Source: Auanema rhodensis (Eukaryota > Nematoda > Chromadorea > Rhabditida > Rhabditidae). From it: 64,000 bases of DNA. The translations under genes were made by a program, and so were the position numbers. The stretch is from positions 10,798,501 to 10,862,500 of the forward strand of contig OZ059900.1 in the NCBI GenBank assembly GCA_964057225.1, in the 5' to 3' direction. The notes beneath the pieces are model-generated. The model had not been told where the DNA came from. It ran no database searches and saw nothing but the letters and a program-made list of their open reading frames with translations. The stretch's first letter is position 1, and each line of letters begins with the position of its first letter. Shown here piece after piece: positions 60,401-64,000 of the stretch.

Positions 60401-63224
60401 GCTATTCGTATATCTAGATGATTTACTGTTAATCTCTGAATCTACGACAGCACATTTAAAAGATATTGAAGAAGTTTTGGAAGCAGTAACTCAAATAGGA
60501 TTCAAAATAAAACTGAAGAAATGCGCATTCGCAAGAAAGGAAGTAAAATTTCTAGGATACATAGTTGGACAAGAAGGAATTAAACCGGACCCACATAAAA
60601 TTAAGGCAATACAAGATTATCCCCAACCAAAATCAACAACAGGAGTAAGAGCTTTCATGGGAGTAGTAAACTACTTCAGAAGGTTCATAAAGAACGCTGC
60701 AGGAATAGCAACACCACTCTACAACCTCACTCAGAAAGACACTCCGTTCAAATGGACAGAAGAAGAAGAAATTGCTTTTAATACTTTGAAGAAAACATTG
60801 ACTCAAGCACCTGTGTTACAAGCACCAATCCCGAAGCGACCATATGTTATTGAAAGTGATGGAAGTATGATAGCAGTTGGCGCTGTACTACTTCAAGCGA
60901 AAGACGATCAAGAACCATTACACCCCATAGCTTTTGCTAGTCGGAAACTCAACAAAGCTGAAAGGAATTATCCACCAATAGAAGTAGAAGCATTAGCTCT
61001 TACATTCGCCGTTAAACAATTTCGCACCTACATACTAGGAACAGCAACCAAAATTATCACGGATCATAGACCACTTACTAGTTTAATGACTAGAAAAGAT
61101 TTAATAGGTCGTTTAGCAAAATTTCAAATTGTTTTACAAGAATACGATATTGAAATTATCTACAGACCAGGAAAATTAAATAGTGTATGTGACGCATTAT
61201 CACGATATTTTGAAGATGAAATCAACGAAGCAAAACCACCAGCAAAGAAGAAAAACGAAAGAAAAACGACGGAAGATACTATTCATCAGATAAACACCTT
61301 CACGATAGCAGATATTCGATCAGTTCAGAATCAATCAAATTGGATAAAAGAAACTATGGATAAAATAAAGAATAATACAGCTGGACGACAACTGACGGAC
61401 AGATATATTGTGTACAACGATGTACTATACTCAAAACCAAAAAGAAGCCTACAAGTACCACGAACAATTTTACCACGAGAAGAGCACATAATTAATCCAA
61501 TTATGAAGAAATTTCATGAAGATCCGACACTCGGAGCTCATCTAGGAATAAACAAAACAATGGACTCAATATCAAGACGATTTACATGGACTGGAATGCA
61601 AGAAGACATTACAAACTACATCAACAGATGTCTTGCTTGTGCGAAAAGAAAGAACAACCCTCACGAAGCAACGGTGGAACCAATGAAAAATTTTCCAACA
61701 TCAACAAAACCATGGCAAAGAGTACACATGGATATACTCGGACCATTACCTAGGACAGAACAAGAAAACAGATATGTTCTTTCAATTCAAGATTCTTTTT
61801 CAAAATGGATAATCGCAATTCCGCTAATCAGACAAACATCAGAAGAAATTATATCAGCTATCGAAAAATATCTCTTCTATGTTTTTGGACCACCTGTCAC
61901 TATCATCACAGACAATGGATCTAATTTTATTTCAAACGATTTCACCACTATGTGCAGTAATTTTGGAACTACACACCACACTACTATGCCGTATTACAAA
62001 AACGCTAACGGACAAGTAGAAAGATTACATCGGACGATCGAAGAAGCATTAACAGCCTACGTTAATGACGAACAAAACGATTGGGATAAGATACTTCCGA
62101 AGATTATTTTTACACTCAACAGATTACCAAACGCCACCACTAAAATATCACCATACGAATGTTTGTTTGGACAAGTAGCACGTCTACCCATTGACAAAAA
62201 CTTGGAAACACCGGAAGAACAAAATACCACGGATCAGCTCAAAAACTTAAGAGATATTCAAGAAAAAGTCAAGGAAAAGATTGCCACCAATGAAGAAAGA
62301 ATGAAGCAGAAATATGATCAAGCACATAGGACAAAAGAAAGAATATTAGATATAGGAGATCGAGTATTTGTACAAAGAGCGAACCCAAGCAACAAATTAC
62401 AAATACGAAGAGATGGACCTTACCGGATAGTGACAATTGAAGGAAACAACATCAGCATAACGGACCAAGATGGAAATATTATAAAAGCTCACAAAAATAA
62501 CATACGTTATTTTCCACCAGACGATAATCTTATATCAACAAGAAATAATGAAGAAGAGGAAGAAGAGGACCAAGACATAGCAAACGAAGAAGAAGAAGAA
62601 GAAGCAAGTTGGAATAATCTGGATGAATGGGAACAAACCAATAATACGGAAAATAACAACAACTGTTACCCAACAGGCAGTCCAGATACTCTCGCGCAAC
62701 TGTTACCTATCACAGGGAATAACAGAGGAGTAAACGAAGAAGAAATTGAACATAATTCAGAAACACCTGACGACCTTGCTACAGCAAGAAGAATAACAAA
62801 TTCTAATATACAATTAGAAGATGAATCAACAACAATCGACAGAATTCAAGAGGACCTCAGACAGCTGACACCTTTCTCTCAAGAAGAAGGTTCTAATCAA
62901 AACGATATAGAAGATAATAACGCAAAAACATACGAAAAACTACGAGATCAATTCAAGAATGAAAACAGAAAGGAGCTATTTGAGGACAGAAACAAAAACT
63001 CACCAGCAATCAAAAATTGGAACACTACACTTGCCGCAGCACTAGGAATAGGAAATGAAAACTCACGCCCGTATCATGTTAAACTACAACCCAAAAGAAA
63101 AACACAAGACGAAGAAATCAGAAGTAATGGAGAATTGGAACTACATGGAAAAGCGGATCAAAGCAAAAAGCAGCAGAATAAATCTCCAACGCAAAACAAA
63201 GGAGAACAAGTACGAAACTTTTAA
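54417..63224 (+). CDS. gag-env-pol: Gypsy gag-env-pol polyprotein, main part, with env between gag and pol
   Basis: One frame of 2,935 codons without a stop. In order: Ser/Pro-rich linker; Gag capsid-like region (54720-55290); Arg/Asn/Tyr-rich nucleocapsid-like stretch without CCHC (55290-55730); internal signal peptide (55734-55795); Env ectodomain with a basic cleavage-like site, Thr-rich stretch and membrane anchor (to 58803); aspartic protease (DTGAS, 59100); Ty3/gypsy reverse transcriptase (YLDD, ~60411); RNase H; integrase (HHCC, DDE, GPY/F); acidic tail. Other gypsy elements place env after pol. The translated product would need one translocation and one stop-transfer, leaving Gag and Pol cytosolic and Env lumenal. 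The start codon is on the other side of Polinton 2, so this copy is now disrupted. Confidence 0.85.
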   Translation, partial: TPTTQKSPTPALSSTTPAVSSSPPLQNSPSSIDHSTSGHSLSPSLPSQTNQANTFVAENKRINPRMDPMDEGAPLTQTSGRAPVPTPTIIPQPAAIPSAIRDIKAPRYDGKTPFNRYLLYLDEHFNATRTTMPERLQSIQLLLEDDRAREAYRKLTTEDKRLGWDHVKKRLSEMITPKKQRERAMHRLHGLKQLPTESVQSFATRCSNEAYSAMDMNNESELNMLRSTFTWGLRPEISEHVSRLDPPNFEEAYEMALREELFIQNRPTSFVNNIEKSFNNLNIRDSKDNNQYQRNKSKDFKGTKPMYNGNGKPHNRYPDRYNNQYRPHQHQYRNHNSRFSQNKGSRQNYFDRSRNRSQERPYYRNRDQNYSGHNNRRQSNNHEQYPSQYNRSQYNNYRSRPRSTSNGPERYRERTQSPGVRFQVNNVTENEVPNNKRKSTPFLPLFITIIALIINTCSAETTYQLCTGNRGGIYVEPPSPTACRSIAPTNNHIQKTTAELFIQNLQPKEWEAWKCAIETYQLCIHDVFFIRETNVSLAKVSPTTLQECSSAIKERIFNGTNLQREAPGLYGTPFPHTTITNGIWKQECEQRTRFIAERGHMTSLQDNTVLSDIFINDNGCTSDKGQCLTNNALIIWTPPSEKHSCSYTSLGSHEVFISEDTILIPGIQSAFILNNKTPEKEASSCLQKDIFTTNSGTLISFNSTSSLGRSRRHAITEYPKGFLTVHQYPSLRYSASKTGTILLYTTYIQRKRLDIHYNLNNITNMLPKYIAIFKYLGINFDVIKNRLIWHKYEDVNIAILHALGEAEIREATKIAIDNLSYKELTQKLSKRITIKDFKKILPTKTGDYYEIAKEIAYSLAEIPTTLATGETTPSLEEYLYQLMPPRKPKLTKTRNDLELYEQLAQAKIILNAINNPKKLHSKEEYEAEMKKWIKYEKELNLPPLQLPNYTVIFDGDDIFYGFRKRNPTNYSITQEDSEKFYNHYLPLISTPGTRPFATTIRSTSTPLQTTTTTTTTTPKPTTIRNVITSTITPKTHISETTRPKPTIPTSSSTTTTTTTTTTTTSTTARPRSTTTTTPTTTTTIFTTHRPTQSFSTPQSTFNITTNPITITSSQEYNRKESLTKSPPPRTTKRSITTTRSTPEEISSHIGKKAHVDYLKAKNDIVQKWNEHLHQQETQSHLQYATTNLEDDIIRTFTTNRNNICHVQNKQLLTWWAILQINPTIGMRTMLRRQDISARFINDKLIYVMPCTPIQITKTYRDHKVNSTCFLETPVETEHHGQLFILPGTRDLTPMAHAIPCGFTIKDPWKENDQWTNNNQSINVTSPAYIDELGSINLEHIKFNGSNIFNNLTESTFPMALAISYGSSLATLQATLPGRIKPVIKQRLIPNMNPVTLTAGAASSLLLSYEHTKEAITWKMFDFLSPIWGKIQTWTLRVLAIIGSIIITIGIITLATWIIKIYACSSRIPINNVKWEAEYLQPLSTENTRTETSHPSPSAPYVDNHHNSCQLTLYDPSAPIPEHIYEAYFPTSMKKENINYVGGSQLPFVPISIHNHIFKALWDTGASASYMRESTFKQLPAATMVLKQTTAIVANKSKFSFMGYTRILITIGTTETEHKFYVAEDNYCPAPVLLGIDFMEALHQQGIYTSLRPLDKTIVIGTTHVPLARETSPWEHQTTKAYVVSLENKTLRPGETRTLTLEVHDPESYEQAFLDCKKPGNKLSFTPTIFTPTGYGVQIYATNICKQPLEIQMNQEIGIAEAIPKDNQEKYEGQYIPPEARWEEQLPYFPDNFINELDLSEACFSQIEQQQLKEIILLHKQAFLNEDRNIGLFLGPIEHSIPIMPGKTPSFKITYRIPLSQQEEVEKQIEEMLQQRIIEPSNSMTTSPVILVKKKDKTYRFVTDFRALNAITQKQVYVISNIQDILDLAAGARIFSNFDLVSGFFQIPLKKEDRHLTAFTTTSGTYQYCRMPMGLCGSPHTFQNAVRYLQSMVKCKLFVYLDDLLLISESTTAHLKDIEEVLEAVTQIGFKIKLKKCAFARKEVKFLGYIVGQEGIKPDPHKIKAIQDYPQPKSTTGVRAFMGVVNYFRRFIKNAAGIATPLYNLTQKDTPFKWTEEEEIAFNTLKKTLTQAPVLQAPIPKRPYVIESDGSMIAVGAVLLQAKDDQEPLHPIAFASRKLNKAERNYPPIEVEALALTFAVKQFRTYILGTATKIITDHRPLTSLMTRKDLIGRLAKFQIVLQEYDIEIIYRPGKLNSVCDALSRYFEDEINEAKPPAKKKNERKTTEDTIHQINTFTIADIRSVQNQSNWIKETMDKIKNNTAGRQLTDRYIVYNDVLYSKPKRSLQVPRTILPREEHIINPIMKKFHEDPTLGAHLGINKTMDSISRRFTWTGMQEDITNYINRCLACAKRKNNPHEATVEPMKNFPTSTKPWQRVHMDILGPLPRTEQENRYVLSIQDSFSKWIIAIPLIRQTSEEIISAIEKYLFYVFGPPVTIITDNGSNFISNDFTTMCSNFGTTHHTTMPYYKNANGQVERLHRTIEEALTAYVNDEQNDWDKILPKIIFTLNRLPNATTKISPYECLFGQVARLPIDKNLETPEEQNTTDQLKNLRDIQEKVKEKIATNEERMKQKYDQAHRTKERILDIGDRVFVQRANPSNKLQIRRDGPYRIVTIEGNNISITDQDGNIIKAHKNNIRYFPPDDNLISTRNNEEEEEEDQDIANEEEEEEASWNNLDEWEQTNNTENNNNCYPTGSPDTLAQLLPITGNNRGVNEEEIEHNSETPDDLATARRITNSNIQLEDESTTIDRIQEDLRQLTPFSQEEGSNQNDIEDNNAKTYEKLRDQFKNENRKELFEDRNKNSPAIKNWNTTLAAALGIGNENSRPYHVKLQPKRKTQDEEIRSNGELELHGKADQSKKQQNKSPTQNKGEQVRNF
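54720..55290 (+). other. gag: Gag capsid-like domain
   Basis: It opens with APRYDGKTPFNRYLLYLDEHF, continues with MPERLQSIQLLLEDDRAREA, WDHVKKRLSEMI and QSFATRCSNEAY, and ends near EEAYEMALREELF. This helical pattern is that of retrotransposon Gag (gypsy type). Confidence 0.75.
55290..55730 (+). other. Basic nucleocapsid-like region without zinc knuckle
   Basis: Rich in Arg, Asn, Tyr and Gln (NNQYRPHQHQYRNHNSRF; NRSQERPYYRNRDQNY). It probably binds RNA by charge. No CCHC box is present. Confidence 0.7.
55734..58803 (+). other. env: Envelope-like glycoprotein region
   Basis: The signal peptide TPFLPLFITIIALIINTCSA is followed by a Cys-containing N-terminal part with NxS/T sites. A basic cleavage-like GRSRRH lies at 56538-56555. 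A helical part (56560-57360) and the Thr-rich mucin-like stretch (57374-57730) follow. The C-terminal Cys-containing block (57950-58330) includes LQYATTNLEDDI, QDISARFINDKLIYVMPC. The anchor is VLAIIGSIIITIGIITLATW (about 58725-58803). The block resembles class III fusion proteins of the gB/chuvirus type by eye. If so, it would mediate membrane fusion. Confidence 0.65.
57374..57730 (+). repeat. Thr-codon-rich low-complexity (mucin-like) segment
   Basis: Runs of ACA/ACC/ACT codons give poly-Thr with Pro and Ser, a heavily O-glycosylated type of linker. The antisense Val-rich frame is a shadow. Confidence 0.9.
59040..59400 (+). other. pr: Aspartic protease domain
   Basis: ALWDTGASASYM holds the active-site DTG, and VLLGIDFME is the downstream hydrophobic ILG-type motif. 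Expected to release Gag and Pol products. Confidence 0.9.
59900..61200 (+). other. rt-rh: Ty3/gypsy reverse transcriptase and RNase H
   Basis: RT: SPVILVKKKDKTYRFVTDFR, FSNFDLVSGFFQIPL, RMPMGLCGSPHTFQ, the catalytic VYLDDLLLIS, and FLGYIVGQEGI. RNase H: VIESDGSMIAVGAVL, IEVEALALTFAV and TDHRPLTSL. The motif order and MPMGL are typical of Ty3/gypsy. Confidence 0.95.
61440..62520 (+). other. int: Integrase with HHCC, DDE and GPY/F modules
   Basis: The zinc-binding H..H..C..C lies in HLGINKTM...CLACAKRK. Catalytic residues are in VHMDILGPLP, IITDNGSNF and NGQVERLHRT. DGPYRIV marks the GPY/F module. It converts the cDNA ends and joins them to host DNA. Confidence 0.93.
62530..63224 (+). other. 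Acidic C-terminal extension of the polyprotein
   Basis: About 230 residues after the integrase, Glu-rich (NEEEEEEDQDIANEEEEEE) and Asn/Gln-rich. No domain recognised. Such tails can tether integrase to host factors, but there is no evidence here. Confidence 0.7.
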
Positions 63225-63371
63225 TTAACTAACAAAAATCGTAGAATTGTAAAAATAATTTTTCTTTCTTTCGTATAGTACATTAAACATAAGACATAGA
63301 TCAAAAACCACCGAAATTCTAATTTCTATCCTTTAATTTTAACAAATTGTAACAATCACTGAAAAACAAAC

Positions 63372-63380
63372 TATATAAAG
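63372..63380 (+). promoter_or_regulatory. TATA box upstream of the downstream ORF
   Basis: TATATAAAG, 48 nt before the ATG at 63428, in an AT-rich 203-bp gap after the polyprotein stop. Suggests an internal promoter. Confidence 0.5.
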
Positions 63381-63427
63381 AGAAAATTTTGATAGAGAAA
63401 AATTCAATAACACTTTTCTTATTCAAA

Positions 63428-64000
63428 ATGACCTCCTCTCTCGCCAACGTCACACTCTCTACATTCCTCGCAACTCCAACACCACTGGTCCCTCTAGCGA
63501 CCACTATTGAACAAGAATGGATAGAGGTAGAAAACCTTCGTGAAGGTCTTCTACCTATCAACTGCATGAAGCCCAACTTAGGACCAATAATAAGCCTCCA
63601 AACGAGCAAATTGGAAAAGAAGACACAGCACATCCTATTTATGATGGAACTATTGGAGGAGAAAACCAAAAACTATAAGGAAAACGATCTGAAGGAGCTT
63701 CGCCAGCATCAAAAGAAATGGACAGAAGGATGTTCTCTCAGCCAGAAAGAGAACAGAATCCGACACATAATGCTGGGACAACCCGCCAGAACGCAGACCA
63801 CAGCTGACATCTACAAAGCAATGCCGACGTGGACAACACAGATGACACAACATGCTGTAAGAAATAGCGGAACCGAAGAAGAAGCATCGTGGATAGAGAT
63901 AGGGCAAGACCTATCAGTAGTAATCGAAAAACTACTGACAAAAAGGACTACCAACACGTCCGCATCAAAAAGTAAGGCAAAAGCAGTTAGCCAAACCATC
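63428..64000 (+). CDS. Downstream accessory ORF of the gypsy element (runs off the window)
   Basis: 191 codons open from the ATG at 63428 (MTSSLANVTLSTF) to the window edge with no stop. The protein is hydrophilic and helical (TQHILFMMELLEEKTKNY; DLKELRQHQKKWTEG) with a Lys-rich end, and has no membrane segment or zinc motif. Family not recognised. It comes after pol in a different frame and has a TATA box of its own, so it is probably an accessory gene read from a separate or spliced message. Confidence 0.6.
   Translation, partial: MTSSLANVTLSTFLATPTPLVPLATTIEQEWIEVENLREGLLPINCMKPNLGPIISLQTSKLEKKTQHILFMMELLEEKTKNYKENDLKELRQHQKKWTEGCSLSQKENRIRHIMLGQPARTQTTADIYKAMPTWTTQMTQHAVRNSGTEEEASWIEIGQDLSVVIEKLLTKRTTNTSASKSKAKAVSQTI

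Larger units (their letters stand above)
54411..64000 (+). mobile_element. Ty3/gypsy retrotransposon, right piece (gag-env-pol and downstream ORF)
   Basis: Continues the element at 36743-38794. The LTR start sequence is not seen again before the window ends, so the downstream ORF lies inside the element and the 3' LTR is outside. Confidence 0.85.

Overview
The window is AT-rich eukaryotic DNA made almost entirely of mobile elements and a tRNA array. Spliceosomal introns of 42-46 nt (one GC-AG), RNA polymerase III tRNA genes, two Polinton/Maverick elements and two env-bearing LTR retrotransposons point to an animal. Introns this small suggest a nematode or another metazoan with tiny introns, but no host gene is present to name the species.

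Layout. (1) 1-685 and 16379-19910: a BEL/Pao retrotransposon cut in two. The left piece is the end of pol. The right piece is a phlebovirus-G2-like env ORF, a polypurine tract, and a probable 3' LTR region that contains a TATA box and a Gag-type zinc-knuckle ORF. (2) 686-16378: Polinton copy 1 (15,693 bp), inserted in the BEL element with a 6-bp target duplication (gatatt). (3) 19911-36742: 68 tandem 248-bp units, each with one minus-strand tRNA-Ser(GCT). No indel shifts the period over 16.8 kb, and 54 copies read as identical. (4) 36743-38794 and 54411-64000 (edge): a Ty3/gypsy element inserted in the tRNA array and split by (5) 38795-54410: Polinton copy 2 (15,616 bp, duplication agcaat). 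The history is therefore nested: tRNA array, then LTR elements, then Polintons.

Each Polinton has a complete gene set: a 14-exon protein-primed DNA polymerase B, double-jelly-roll major capsid protein, penton, adenain-like protease, FtsK/HerA-like packaging ATPase, DDE integrase with chromodomain, a pVI/pX-like basic core protein, a C2H2 protein, a small membrane protein, two conserved small Polinton proteins and a spliced Cys-rich protein. All exon lengths of polB match between copies while introns differ, and proteins differ by only zero to a few residues, so both copies look recently active.

The most unusual item is the gypsy element. One uninterrupted frame encodes gag, then a complete envelope-like glycoprotein (signal peptide, basic cleavage site, Thr-rich mucin-like stretch, gB/chuvirus-like segment, transmembrane anchor), and only then protease-RT-RNase H-integrase. 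Env thus lies between Gag and Pol in a polyprotein of about 3,065 residues, followed by a separate downstream ORF with its own TATA box. The tRNA-Ser array and the TATA-driven zinc-knuckle ORF in the BEL 3' LTR region are the next most striking signals.
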